This document shows, one piece after another, positions 21,698 to 31,097 of a stretch of 64,000 nucleotides of DNA. A program made the translations under genes and the position numbers. The stretch lies in assembly GCF_018494055.1 (NCBI RefSeq), contig NZ_JABBFQ010000011.1:1-64000 (forward strand), in the 5' to 3' direction. Below the pieces are notes generated by a model. That model had not been told where the DNA came from. It saw only the letters and a program-made list of their open reading frames with translations, and searched no databases. This stretch comes from Rosenbergiella epipactidis. Its GTDB lineage: Bacteria > Pseudomonadota > Gammaproteobacteria > Enterobacterales > Enterobacteriaceae. Position 1 is the stretch's first letter. Each line of letters begins with the position of its first letter.

Positions 21698-21946
21698 ATG
21701 ATGAAAGATAATATTATGTACGGCATTGTTCGTAGTCAAAACTTTATCAATGACCGCGTGGTTCAATTACGTAATAAAATGCGTAAAGAGGACGGAGTTA
21801 CAGCTATTGAATATGCAGTCATTGCTGTAGCAATTAGTGCAATGTTACTTGCTGTATTCGGTTCTGGTAAGGACTCTTTTATTACTTCAATTACGGATAA
21901 GTTTAAGACGCTCTCAGACAATATCAAGGGTACTGTTGAGAAATAA
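21698..21946 (+). CDS. flp: Flp-type pilin
   Basis: The major subunit of the Flp/Tad pilus. The 82-residue prepilin has a 33-residue basic leader ending at Gly33, then VTAIEYAVIAVAISAMLL, with Glu at +5 and Tyr at +6 of the mature protein, which is the Flp motif for TadV cleavage and pilus assembly. Two adjacent ATGs (21698 and 21701) follow AGGA; the second has the better spacing. It is the first gene of the tad operon, and a gap of about 70 bp before tadV may hold a transcript-attenuating structure. Confidence 0.92.
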   Translation: MMKDNIMYGIVRSQNFINDRVVQLRNKMRKEDGVTAIEYAVIAVAISAMLLAVFGSGKDSFITSITDKFKTLSDNIKGTVEK

Positions 21947-22018
21947 TAGATATATTTAAGATCGTATTTTTAATGCCGATAAGGGAGCTATGTTCCCTTA
22001 TCGTTTAGAAGAATAAAT

Positions 22019-22429
22019 ATGTTGACGTTTCTATTAGTGATCTCATTAATTTGGGTATGTTATACGGACATACGCTATCGAATAATCAAAAATCATTCAG
22101 TGGTTTTTATTGCTGTCGTATTAACGATGGCATCTTTTATTGATGGTAAGCTACCTCATTGGGTGTCGGCGTGCCTTATCTTTTTTATTGGGGCAATTGC
22201 TGTTTATGCGAATTTTATTGGCGCAGGAGATATCAAGCTACTCTCTGCGCTCGCTTTAAGTTTCCCTCTGGCGGATGTTCCGGAATTCATTTTCTTTATT
22301 ACTCTTTCTGGTTTACCACTGGCGGTAGTTGTCTACCTTCTTCATCGTTATGGTAAAAAAAAATTCTCTCGTTCTGTCCCGTACGGTGTTGCCATAGTGA
22401 GCGGGTATTTTGTGATGTTATTCTTATGA
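22019..22429 (+). CDS. tadV: prepilin peptidase TadV/CpaA
   Basis: An inner-membrane aspartyl protease that removes the leader of Flp and of the TadE/TadF pseudopilins. The 136-residue protein is the short A24 form without a methylase domain. The catalytic aspartates are Asp17 (in YTDIRYR) and Asp71 (in the GxGD motif GAGDIKLL), set among hydrophobic helices. Confidence 0.92.
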   Translation: MLTFLLVISLIWVCYTDIRYRIIKNHSVVFIAVVLTMASFIDGKLPHWVSACLIFFIGAIAVYANFIGAGDIKLLSALALSFPLADVPEFIFFITLSGLPLAVVVYLLHRYGKKKFSRSVPYGVAIVSGYFVMLFL

Positions 22430-22442
22430 AACAGAGGTTAAG

Positions 22443-23255
22443 GTGAATCAGAGGCTATTTGTTATCCTTGCTATAATTCTCGTGCTGGTTGGTGTGGGAG
22501 GAATACTGTTTTCTGGAAATGAAACCGTTTCATCAGAAACGGATACGAATATTGAGCAACCGCAAGAGCCGTTGAAGGATGTTACTTACTACGTCACTGA
22601 GCGTGCAATGGCCGCTGGCGAAATCATCTCTGAAAATGATGTCCAACATGAAGTGGAAAAGGTGCCAGAAAGCGAGTTATCTTCAATTTATCCACGAGAA
22701 GTGGTAGGGCTCTACTTAACTGAGCCTGTCGCTAAGGGGATCCGTTTAACTTCAAAAAACTTAACTAATGAGCGGCCTAAAGAGACGGATTTAAACAAAG
22801 GTATGTTCCGCTTCAGCGTACCTTTAAATACCCGATATGCTAATAATATACTGGGCATCGTTCCAGGAGATAAGGTCGATGTATATCTGCGATTTAGCTC
22901 ACCGAAACGCGAGCAACATAATAAATCGGTCATCTTCCGTGGTGAATCAGTAGTGAAAATTACTCGGCTTTTTAAGCATAAAAAAGTTCTCACCCCTCTA
23001 ATGAAAGGAAACAAGGCGGTCGTAGAGGAAGAGAACAAGGAGCGTTTAGAGAGCGAACATCTATTATCTCGAAACAAGCTGTTCTCAGAAAGCGCAGATT
23101 TTACGATAGATATTGAATTGAGCCGTACCGATCTTAAAAAATTGTATCAAATAGAAAATGGTTTCGAAATAATCCTATTTCCAGCAGAAACACTAGCTAA
23201 TGTTGATGATAGTGCCTTGGCTAAGCCAAAGAATAAAAATAAAGGCGGTAAGTGA
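22443..23255 (+). CDS. rcpC: Flp pilus assembly protein RcpC/CpaB
   Basis: RcpC/CpaB is a periplasmic SAF-domain protein needed for Tad pilus assembly, thought to bind peptidoglycan or stabilise the secretin. The 270-residue product has one N-terminal membrane helix (LFVILAIILVLVGVGGILF), the SAF/beta-clip region (ERAMAAGEIISENDVQ) and NILGIVPGDKVDVYLRF. It starts with GTG after AAGG. The stop overlaps the rcpA start (TGATG). Confidence 0.88.
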   Translation: MNQRLFVILAIILVLVGVGGILFSGNETVSSETDTNIEQPQEPLKDVTYYVTERAMAAGEIISENDVQHEVEKVPESELSSIYPREVVGLYLTEPVAKGIRLTSKNLTNERPKETDLNKGMFRFSVPLNTRYANNILGIVPGDKVDVYLRFSSPKREQHNKSVIFRGESVVKITRLFKHKKVLTPLMKGNKAVVEEENKERLESEHLLSRNKLFSESADFTIDIELSRTDLKKLYQIENGFEIILFPAETLANVDDSALAKPKNKNKGGK

Positions 23256-24607
23256 TGGAGAGGAAATTAATAGGGAAGTGGTTTTTTTTCTTGAGTAAGG
23301 TTGTTTTTCTGCTGATAACAATCGCGCCCTTAATGTCGAAAGCTGAAACGATTTATTTAGCGAAAGGCGAGGCGCGAACGATCAAAAGTAGTACTCCAAT
23401 TGACACCGTTTTTACCACCGATCCTCAGGTTGTTGATTACAACATGATCAGTGAAAACGAAGTGGTTATTCATGGCGTCGAAAATGGTAATGGCGAAGTA
23501 CTGCTAATACAAAACGATGCTACTCGCAGTATTAAAGTGGTCATCGACCCATTAGTGGGCCAGCTGGGTAAACAGATCCAAGATCAGTTCCCAGGCTCGA
23601 CCATTGAGCTGAAAAAGATTGGCGGGGGATATATCTTGACGGGGGTTGCCGCCGACGAAGAGAGCCGTGATGCCATTTATCAGATCGTCGGGGATGCCTT
23701 AGGCCTCAAGCGAACAGAGCTTAAGACTAAAATGGGAGGGGAAAATAACAGTTTTCAACAAGATTATATCCCTAGCCTGATGCAAGTTAGATATGAAAAA
23801 CTACAGAATCAGATGCGACTTCCGGTCGCTAACCAAGTGAATGTAAAAATATCTATTGTTGAGCTCAATCGCAACTACAGTGATGCATTAGGCATTGAGT
23901 GGGGACAAGCGATGGATGTCGGTAGCTTTGTCCTAAATAAACTGAAATTCAATGCTAACCAATTAACCTCAGTTATTAATGCATTAAATAATGAGTCCGT
24001 TGCTCGGGTTTTGGCTGAGCCGAATCTTTCCGTGCTTTCAGGTGAAACCGCAGATTTCTTAGTCGGTGGTGAGGTGCCGATTATCACTAGCTCTTCAAAT
24101 GGTTCCAGTGTTGAGTATAAAGAGGTCGGAATCAAGATGTTAGTGGCGGCAAAAGTTGAAAATTCACAGAAAGTTCGTCTTACTCTTTCGCAAGAAGTCA
24201 GCAATATTGACAGTAAAAATATCAGTAACAGTAACGTACTGGTAATGCCGACCTTCAAATCGCGAAAAGCGAGAACCACTATCGAGTTAGCCGACGGTGA
24301 GAGTTTCGTACTTGCTGGTTTATTGAGTGAATCTGAACAGGAAGTGCTAAAAAAAGTCCCTTTTATTGGCGATATACCTGTACTGGGTGCCTTTTTCCGT
24401 TCCACGTCATCGGCACGTGAACGCACAGAATTGGTAGTTGTAGCCACCGTTAATTTAGTCAGACCTATTTCTTCTTCACAAGTGGCAATCCCAAGTTGGC
24501 AACGGAGTAGTTTGCTTGAGCGCTATCTGAATATTGATATATCGGGCAGCAAGACATCACGTAAATCGGTGGCTAATTTTCTGGAACAGGGCGGTTTCAT
24601 TTATTAA
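23255..24607 (+). CDS. rcpA: Tad secretin RcpA/CpaC
   Basis: RcpA forms the outer-membrane secretin ring through which the Flp pilus emerges. The 450-residue protein has a signal peptide (hydrophobic stretch ending near SKAETIYLAKGEA), an N-terminal pilus/BON-like domain, and the secretin core with AEPNLSVLSGETADFLVGGE, VGIKMLV and DGESFVLAGLL. I prefer ATG 23255 to the in-frame GTG at 23252. Confidence 0.92.
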   Translation: MERKLIGKWFFFLSKVVFLLITIAPLMSKAETIYLAKGEARTIKSSTPIDTVFTTDPQVVDYNMISENEVVIHGVENGNGEVLLIQNDATRSIKVVIDPLVGQLGKQIQDQFPGSTIELKKIGGGYILTGVAADEESRDAIYQIVGDALGLKRTELKTKMGGENNSFQQDYIPSLMQVRYEKLQNQMRLPVANQVNVKISIVELNRNYSDALGIEWGQAMDVGSFVLNKLKFNANQLTSVINALNNESVARVLAEPNLSVLSGETADFLVGGEVPIITSSSNGSSVEYKEVGIKMLVAAKVENSQKVRLTLSQEVSNIDSKNISNSNVLVMPTFKSRKARTTIELADGESFVLAGLLSESEQEVLKKVPFIGDIPVLGAFFRSTSSARERTELVVVATVNLVRPISSSQVAIPSWQRSSLLERYLNIDISGSKTSRKSVANFLEQGGFIY

Positions 24608-24618
24608 TAGGGATCATT

Positions 24619-25056
24619 ATGCGTAGAATTTTGATTGGATTTATCTGCTTAATTTGGGGGAATCTAGCCATGGCGTCACAAGATTACGCTTTTACCTTGA
24701 TGAGCCGTAATGAAATAGATCAAGAGATTGTCGTCGCTCAAGTCCTACCCTTCTATCAGTATATGGGGGGAAGCGTAGAGTTACGCTGGTCAAGTAACGA
24801 ATTAGATCCGATCGCCGAACAAGTGATACAAAAAATGGTTAGCGCAGGCATTTCCCGCCAGGACATCAGCCGGGTTAAACTAGCAGATGGTCGCTATGTA
24901 GGGCTTGAGCGGGGACAGCTACGGATTGCCTTAAAAACCGCCAAAACACAAATTACCTGTAAACCCTTTAGTTTAAAAACTGGCTTCGATGAGATGGGGC
25001 AGGAAAGTTGTGCCATTAATGATAATTTAGATATGTCTTTGATGCGCACTCGTTAA
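24619..25056 (+). CDS. rcpB: Tad pilus outer-membrane accessory protein RcpB
   Basis: A 145-residue exported protein: the signal peptide MRRILIGFICLIWGNLAMA is followed by a short periplasmic domain with two cysteines that may pair. I recognise it mainly by its place between the secretin and tadZ, where other tad loci carry rcpB/cpaD. Those proteins associate with the secretin in the outer membrane. Confidence 0.65.
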   Translation: MRRILIGFICLIWGNLAMASQDYAFTLMSRNEIDQEIVVAQVLPFYQYMGGSVELRWSSNELDPIAEQVIQKMVSAGISRQDISRVKLADGRYVGLERGQLRIALKTAKTQITCKPFSLKTGFDEMGQESCAINDNLDMSLMRTR

Positions 25057-25081
25057 ATATACGCGATTAGGTAGGAACACT

Positions 25082-26203
25082 ATGCTGCTATTTACTGATA
25101 ATTCACGACAGAGTGACGGCAACGAAAGGCAGGTGCTGGTGGTAACTCCCGACCCATCGATGATGGCGTTGGTCTGTGAGCAACTCGAAATTAGAGGCGT
25201 TGGCCTAATTAAGCGCTTCGCTAATAATATCGAGCAGTTAGATACACTTGAAGATATCGCGGGTATTGACTGTATTATTTTTGATGCATCTCGGCTTGAA
25301 TCGCCAGATGCAGTTATTGAGTTGATTGACCTTCAATTATCTCGCAGCGTGGTAAAAGTCGCCTTCAGTACTAAAGACTCATTAGTCATTGCGGATAATT
25401 TTCTCAAAAAAGGGATTGAATACTGTCACTTTCCAACCCAAATTAATCGCATTGGAAGCTTTGTCCTTCAGCAACAAAAGCAGTCTACTACTACCGGCCA
25501 TGCGATCCGAATTACCTTGTTGGGGTGTAAGGGAGGAATCGGTACCTCAGTCCTAAGCTATCACGCCGCAGAGTATCTGGCGCGTAAACGTCAATCGTCG
25601 ACACTCATCGTGCAAGGATCGCGAGGGAGTCGTAATCTTGATTTAATCTCTAAAGTCGCGATTACCAATGAAGTAACATTATTGCAAAATAACCTCTACG
25701 CGTTTTATGAAGATCATACGCAACCATGGTTATATAATAATCCGTTATATGAACAGCATGAATGTATAATTTTTGATTTTACTGGGCATAATGCGGCTGA
25801 CGAAAACATTGAAAATATTCTTACTCACTCTGATTGCTTACTATTAATCTGCGATCGAAATCTGTCGTCCGTCCGAACGGCTAAGAAAATTATTGAAGCT
25901 AATAACCATCTGATGAATAGTGATAATGGGTTACGCCGGATCTATATTTGCCATAATCAGCACCATAGTAAGGTAAATGGTGAGATTAGTACCCAAGAAT
26001 TGAGCGGATTGCTGGGTAAACCTGTCGATATTTCAATTCCGTATCTACTAAAATCGGGAGACCCATCGTTACCCCTAAATTTCAGTGGGAAAAATAATAT
26101 TTATTTGGAAAAGCTTTGCAATTTACTTTTAGGTAGACGTCAAACCGATGGAAAAAAGCATGGGTTATTTGATTCATTAAAACAATTGACTGAAAGGAAA
26201 TAA
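25082..26203 (+). CDS. tadZ: Tad pilus localisation ATPase TadZ/CpaE
   Basis: TadZ is a ParA/MinD-like protein that marks the pole or site of Tad pilus assembly. The 373-residue protein has an N-terminal response-receiver-like domain (about 16-130) and a MinD-like domain. Its Walker A region reads CKGGIGTS (149-156), so the second lysine of KGGxGKT is missing, as in other atypical TadZ proteins. ATP binding may remain but hydrolysis is doubtful. Confidence 0.87.
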   Translation: MLLFTDNSRQSDGNERQVLVVTPDPSMMALVCEQLEIRGVGLIKRFANNIEQLDTLEDIAGIDCIIFDASRLESPDAVIELIDLQLSRSVVKVAFSTKDSLVIADNFLKKGIEYCHFPTQINRIGSFVLQQQKQSTTTGHAIRITLLGCKGGIGTSVLSYHAAEYLARKRQSSTLIVQGSRGSRNLDLISKVAITNEVTLLQNNLYAFYEDHTQPWLYNNPLYEQHECIIFDFTGHNAADENIENILTHSDCLLLICDRNLSSVRTAKKIIEANNHLMNSDNGLRRIYICHNQHHSKVNGEISTQELSGLLGKPVDISIPYLLKSGDPSLPLNFSGKNNIYLEKLCNLLLGRRQTDGKKHGLFDSLKQLTERK

Positions 26204-26209
26204 TAGGTC

Positions 26210-27481
26210 ATGGATGAAAAATTTGATGACGTTGCTCGCCAGCTGCGAAGCTTAGTATTACCTGAGCTAAATCTGGATTTAATTGAAAATTTATTAGGTG
26301 ACCGTACGGGATTAATCAGAGAAATCTCTCGTACTGTCCAGAGAACAAGCGTTGAACGGAACCTTTATTTACCGGCCGAGGAGACGCAAATCCTCTCCGG
26401 CGCAATTGCCGATGAGATCCTTGGGGTAGGACCGTTACGTGAATTAATGGAAGATCCCTCCATCAGTGATATTTTAGTCAACGGCCCAAATCATATTTTT
26501 GTTGAACGCAGCGGTAGACTGGTAAGGGTGAACAAACGGTTTATTGACAATCAGCAGTTAACCGATATTGCGAAACGGTTAGTAAACCGCGTAGGTCGCC
26601 GAATCGACGAGTCTCAGCCACTAGTCGACGCCCGGATGAGCGATGGTAGTCGTCTCAATGTTGTGATCAATCCCATCACTCTTGATGGCACGTCAATCTC
26701 AATACGTAAATTCAGTAACGTTTCACGTACTTTGAAAGATTTAGTGAATTGGGGAGCGATGAATGAACAGATGGCAAATTTTCTTGCGATTGCGGTAAGT
26801 TGCCAAGCAAACATTGTTATCTCTGGCGGAACCGGCTCCGGTAAAACCACCTTACTCAACGCCCTATCTCGGCATATTAACAGCGACGAGCGCATTATCA
26901 CACTAGAAGATGCCGCCGAACTAAGACTACAGCAAGAACACGTTGTACGGCTCGAGACGAAAATGGCCGGCGTAGAGAGCAGTGGTCAGGTCACCATGCG
27001 CGACTTGATGATCAACACTCTACGTATGCGTCCTGACCGTATTATCGTTGGGGAGTGTCGTGGCGGAGAAACTTTTGAAATGCTGCAAGCGATGAATACG
27101 GGACATGATGGCTCGATGACCACGTTACACGCCAACTCACCGCGTGACGCAGTAGCACGTTTAGAAAATATGGTGATGATGGCGGGGTTAAATTTACCTA
27201 TTACCGCGATCCGAAGGAATATCAGCTCTGCGGTAAACCTAATTGTGCAAGCTAACCGATTGCATGATGGTTCGAGAAAAATCACGCATATTACGGAGAT
27301 CATGGGTTTGGAGGGCGAGACCATGGTCCTACAAGACATCTTCACCTTTAACGTTGAAGATTCTGTGAAGGGTAAGGTGGTTGGACACTTTGTTACACCG
27401 GGGCTATCTTCACGATCGAATATCTATACGCGCGCAAAAGCGCACTCTAAAGAGTCATACTTAAAACAGATATTTGGATAA
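26210..27481 (+). CDS. tadA: Tad pilus assembly/secretion ATPase TadA/CpaF
   Basis: The hexameric type II/IV secretion ATPase that powers Flp pilus extension and retraction. The 423-residue protein has Walker A GGTGSGKTT (206-214), Walker B-type RPDRIIVGECRGGE, the Asp box (RIITLEDAAEL) and the His box (MTTLHANSPRDA). It is 6 bp after tadZ and followed at once by tadB. Confidence 0.95.
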   Translation: MDEKFDDVARQLRSLVLPELNLDLIENLLGDRTGLIREISRTVQRTSVERNLYLPAEETQILSGAIADEILGVGPLRELMEDPSISDILVNGPNHIFVERSGRLVRVNKRFIDNQQLTDIAKRLVNRVGRRIDESQPLVDARMSDGSRLNVVINPITLDGTSISIRKFSNVSRTLKDLVNWGAMNEQMANFLAIAVSCQANIVISGGTGSGKTTLLNALSRHINSDERIITLEDAAELRLQQEHVVRLETKMAGVESSGQVTMRDLMINTLRMRPDRIIVGECRGGETFEMLQAMNTGHDGSMTTLHANSPRDAVARLENMVMMAGLNLPITAIRRNISSAVNLIVQANRLHDGSRKITHITEIMGLEGETMVLQDIFTFNVEDSVKGKVVGHFVTPGLSSRSNIYTRAKAHSKESYLKQIFG

Positions 27482-27485
27482 TCCT

Positions 27486-28418
27486 ATGCGCGGGCTATTT
27501 ATATTATTTATCCTTATTGCTTTTCTTTTCTTAGCCATCGTCTGGTTAAGGAATCGTGCAACACATAATGTATTAGCTAAAAGTAATGTCCGCCAGCGCA
27601 ATTTGAAAAGTCTACTTAACCAACAAGATAGTGGCCAAGACTCTGAAAATCGTAAAACTATTCTTTACGGGTTGATTATCGGGAAGTTAGTTTCGATTCA
27701 TACGGTCTTTTATTCCACAGGACTAGTCACATTTTTAAAAAATATTCTCTTTCCTTTTGCACTGATTTTAGCTATTGAAATCGCGAACTATTTATATATC
27801 CATCTACCCCCGGTGCCGCTCTTTCTAACCTTAATGCCAGTTATATATTTTATGTGGTATAAAATGCTGGCTAAAAAAAGAAAGTCAATATTCACTATCG
27901 ATTTTACGGAAGCTCTCTCATCGATTAATGGTGCAATCTCCTCGGGAAGGACGTTTTTACAGGCGATGGATGATTACAGTAAAAATAATAATAATCAGTT
28001 GGCGAATCAGTTTGGCGTTATTACCCGTAGGTTAAATTTTGGTGATAGCCCAGAGGTTGTGTTTATGGATTCATGGCGTATTTATCCCTATCGTGAATAC
28101 TACTTCTTTATCGTAGCCATTCTCTTAAACATCAACAGCGGGGGGAGACTGCGCGAAGTATTGAATAAGCTTCAGCGCTCACTTGCAACGAGTACGGCAA
28201 TGGAGAAAAAAATGCTGACGATGACCTCCGAAATGCGAATGGCGGCTAAAATCACCGGTCTGATCCCTTTTGCTTTCCTATTGTTATTAAAATTTATCAG
28301 TGAAGAGAACTTTAATTTTATCTTTGAGGATAAACGCGGAAATTTATTGCTTTATTATCTTCTTGGGAGCGTTGGTATAGGTATTGTCATTATTAAGTTT
28401 TTAATGAGGAAACTGTAA
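27486..28418 (+). CDS. tadB: Tad pilus inner-membrane platform protein TadB
   Basis: TadB and TadC form the inner-membrane platform on which TadA acts. The 310-residue protein has N-terminal and C-terminal membrane helices and a cytoplasmic T2SSF domain (FTEALSSINGAISSGRTFLQAMDDY). The frame opens at a TTG overlapping tadA (27474). I chose ATG 27486, with GGA at a normal distance. Confidence 0.9.
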   Translation: MRGLFILFILIAFLFLAIVWLRNRATHNVLAKSNVRQRNLKSLLNQQDSGQDSENRKTILYGLIIGKLVSIHTVFYSTGLVTFLKNILFPFALILAIEIANYLYIHLPPVPLFLTLMPVIYFMWYKMLAKKRKSIFTIDFTEALSSINGAISSGRTFLQAMDDYSKNNNNQLANQFGVITRRLNFGDSPEVVFMDSWRIYPYREYYFFIVAILLNINSGGRLREVLNKLQRSLATSTAMEKKMLTMTSEMRMAAKITGLIPFAFLLLLKFISEENFNFIFEDKRGNLLLYYLLGSVGIGIVIIKFLMRKL

Positions 28419-28419
28419 G

Positions 28420-29265
28420 ATGAAAATACTTTTTTTCATAATAATTATTATTAGTGGAACCGTACTCGGAACGTTTATTTATGGAAAAATTCGGCAGTCG
28501 ATAATTAAAAAAGCGATGACCCTTGTCGATGCCAACGTTCAGGCACTTAAGTTGCAAGAGCATAAAACGCACCACCAAACGGAAGCCGTACTGGAGCAGA
28601 ATAGCTCCTTATTAAATCTCTATCGTCGGATCGATGGAACCTTTAGTGTGAAAATAGGCCTATCAGTGGCGCTATTCATCATCTGCTTAATTGCCAGTAA
28701 AATTGCTCATTGGCAACTAGAAAGAAATGATTTGGTCATGATTGGTATTCTAAGCTTAGTCGCGACGATTGTGCTACCAAGTACCTTGCGGGCGCTCTAT
28801 GTAAAACGCCGTGTGAGAACGTTAAGTGCAGAATTGCCCTGGATGATCGATCTGCTTGCGGTCAGTATCCAATGTGGAATGACCCCTGAACAGGCCTTCA
28901 AATTTTTAGCCGATAAAATGGAGGGCATAAATCCTGATTTTGTACCTTTCTTGCAGCGCTTAGTTCGCCGCGCAGAGATGAGTGGTTTAAGTAATGCATT
29001 AATACACTTTAGTCGCGAGATCCCGTCAACGGAGACAAGATTGTTTTGTTCCATGTTAGATCAGAGCTTGCAATATGGCTCCTCGCTCTATGAACAACTG
29101 ATGGATCTTTCACGGGAGATCAGGGAAATTCAGTTATTGGCAACGGAAGAGAATATTGGAAAACTTTCTGCAAAAATGAGTGTTCCGCTGATCCTTTTTT
29201 TCATGTTTCCAGTAGTTATCATTGTCGCTGCACCGGGTATAATGAGGGTATTTTCAGATGGCTAG
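28420..29265 (+). CDS. tadC: Tad pilus inner-membrane platform protein TadC
   Basis: The second GspF-like platform protein: 281 residues, two N-terminal helices, a T2SSF domain (LPWMIDLLAVSIQCGMTPEQAF) and a final helix ending FPVVIIVAAPGIM. It starts 1 bp after tadB and overlaps tadD by 8 bp, so translation is coupled. Confidence 0.92.
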   Translation: MKILFFIIIIISGTVLGTFIYGKIRQSIIKKAMTLVDANVQALKLQEHKTHHQTEAVLEQNSSLLNLYRRIDGTFSVKIGLSVALFIICLIASKIAHWQLERNDLVMIGILSLVATIVLPSTLRALYVKRRVRTLSAELPWMIDLLAVSIQCGMTPEQAFKFLADKMEGINPDFVPFLQRLVRRAEMSGLSNALIHFSREIPSTETRLFCSMLDQSLQYGSSLYEQLMDLSREIREIQLLATEENIGKLSAKMSVPLILFFMFPVVIIVAAPGIMRVFSDG

Positions 29266-29992
29266 TAAAGGATTACTGATATTATTGCTGACTGGCGGGA
29301 TTATAGGGTTAACGGGCTGCGTCACGGATAAAAACAGCACTTTTCACTTCACCGCCACACAAGCAAACGAAACACTGTTACTGAAAGTTAAAAACTACGC
29401 GGGTCTAATTAAGTTGAAGCGGGCCGAATTAAAAAAATCTGATAATGCCAAAACGCGTTACAGTTTAGCAAATTATTACTATCTCTCACAAGATTATCGG
29501 TCTTCGCTTTATTATTTGAAGCCACTATTGGTCACAGGTGCTGCACCTGACGTCTATTTATTGCAGGCTAAAAATCTTGCGTCGTTAGGGAAATATAAAG
29601 AGGCATTATCATTTGTTAATATCGTTCTCGCTAAAGAGAGAACTAACGGTGCGGCAATGAATTTAAAAGGTGTACTACAAGCGCAGATGGGCGATATCGA
29701 TCAAGCACTCCACTCCTTTAATATGGCGCGCAATAATTATCAGCAAGAAGAAGATGTGGTGAATAATATCGCTATGATCTATATCTTGAAAAAAAGATAT
29801 AACGAAGCAGTGCAACTTTTATTACCCATCTATTTGAGGGGTTACCACGATCCACAACTTGACCATAATTTAACTGTAGCCTTGGCCAAGAGCGGTGACC
29901 TCCGGTATGCTATAGAAATTATAAAAAAAGGTAATTATAGTAAACACCCCGATCTCTTGGCAGCAGATCTCTTTAATATTCAAGCTTACTAA
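29258..29992 (+). CDS. tadD: Tad pilus TPR lipoprotein TadD
   Basis: TadD is a lipoprotein with TPR repeats needed for secretin assembly. The 244-residue protein has a signal with lipobox LTGC (about Cys21) and repeated TPR helices (KTRYSLANYYYLSQDYRSSL, then YLLQAKNLASLGKYKEAL, then NGAAMNLKGVLQAQMGDID). The ATG overlaps the tadC end. Confidence 0.88.
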   Translation: MASKGLLILLLTGGIIGLTGCVTDKNSTFHFTATQANETLLLKVKNYAGLIKLKRAELKKSDNAKTRYSLANYYYLSQDYRSSLYYLKPLLVTGAAPDVYLLQAKNLASLGKYKEALSFVNIVLAKERTNGAAMNLKGVLQAQMGDIDQALHSFNMARNNYQQEEDVVNNIAMIYILKKRYNEAVQLLLPIYLRGYHDPQLDHNLTVALAKSGDLRYAIEIIKKGNYSKHPDLLAADLFNIQAY

Positions 29993-30014
29993 CTTCTCTA
30001 TCAATAGGTGATTT

Positions 30015-30521
30015 ATGCGTAATGGGAGAAGGTTTACTTGCATGGGAAGAAGTGAAAAGGGAGCAATATCGATTGAGTTCTCTTTTATATCAATAATTTT
30101 TATCGCTTTTGTTTTTATTATTTTTGAAGTATGCAAAATAATTTATATTATCACCGCTATTGACTATAGTTTGGCTGAGGCCTCGCGCAATACTGTGTAT
30201 AAAGATGCCTCGAAAAGTGGTATAAGTTACAACGATAATTTCAAAGATGTATTTTTTAAACAGAGTAAATTTTGGGATTTTTTTATCAACCCTGAAGAGT
30301 TTGTCATCAATGCTAAGTTCTGTACAAATATTCCAGAATTATTGGCTAATCGTTGCAGCACACAGGCAGATAGCAAACGGCGCTTAGCGTTATTTTCAGT
30401 CACTTATCGTTATCGACCGCTCAAAATTATCAGTAATACACAATGGGCAGATGATTTGTACCAACATTTGGATCAACATCTCAGCCGAAAAATCACATAT
30501 TACATAGAGTCTGCACATTAA
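30015..30521 (+). CDS. tadE: Tad pseudopilin TadE
   Basis: TadE is a minor pseudopilin processed by TadV. The prepilin site is SEKG|AISIEFSF, with Glu at +5, followed by a hydrophobic helix (ISIIFIAFVFIIFEV). The 168-residue length assumes ATG 30015; an in-frame ATG at 30042, preceded by AGAAGG, would give a shorter leader and is also plausible. Confidence 0.87.
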   Translation: MRNGRRFTCMGRSEKGAISIEFSFISIIFIAFVFIIFEVCKIIYIITAIDYSLAEASRNTVYKDASKSGISYNDNFKDVFFKQSKFWDFFINPEEFVINAKFCTNIPELLANRCSTQADSKRRLALFSVTYRYRPLKIISNTQWADDLYQHLDQHLSRKITYYIESAH

Positions 30522-30536
30522 CTAACAGGTAGCATC

Positions 30537-31091
30537 GTGAAACTTTTACTCACAGAGACTCGAGGAAGCGTTATTGTTGAAGCTGCTTTCATCTTCTCAT
30601 TTTTAAGTATCCTCACCGTTGGATGCATGGAGTACGGCTTCTGGTATGCCGGTAAAAGCCAAATTGATAGAGTGAGTTACTCTCTGTCTTCATTAATAAG
30701 AGAGCGGTCGACGTTCTATAATAAAAAAGAACAATTTTCTAAGGCAGATGTGCAACAACTCTATGAAATGGCAAAATATCTTACTGGGAATAAGTACAAT
30801 TCAACGCTCTGTGTACGGGTTGAGGGGGTTTATTTTCAATCGGGATCTAAGCAGAGACTAAAAGAGTATAAGCAGATTAATCATGGTTCAAACCTCTGTA
30901 ATAATATTACCGGGAATTCGCTCAAGGATAAACTGTCGCTTGCTACTTTTAGTAATCGACAACGGTGGATGCCGCTTTATCAAGTCACGCTAGTGGTGGG
31001 TAACCCGCAGGGAGCTTTAGATAAACTTCTCAATTCGGTGGGGCTAATCCCTGCCGTTATTACAAGTTATAATGTCGTTCTTGTACGGTAA
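30537..31091 (+). CDS. tadF: Tad pseudopilin TadF
   Basis: A second minor pseudopilin: leader MKLLLTETRG followed by SVIVEAAFIFSFLSILTVG, again with Glu at +5, and a periplasmic domain with paired cysteines. 184 residues, GTG start at 30537 with AGGT upstream. Confidence 0.87.
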   Translation: MKLLLTETRGSVIVEAAFIFSFLSILTVGCMEYGFWYAGKSQIDRVSYSLSSLIRERSTFYNKKEQFSKADVQQLYEMAKYLTGNKYNSTLCVRVEGVYFQSGSKQRLKEYKQINHGSNLCNNITGNSLKDKLSLATFSNRQRWMPLYQVTLVVGNPQGALDKLLNSVGLIPAVITSYNVVLVR

Positions 31092-31097
31092 CAATGA

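Noticed and set aside
23875-24447. 190-residue minus-strand open frame opposite rcpA
   Set aside because: Lies wholly inside the secretin gene on the opposite strand, and the composition is typical of a shadow frame.
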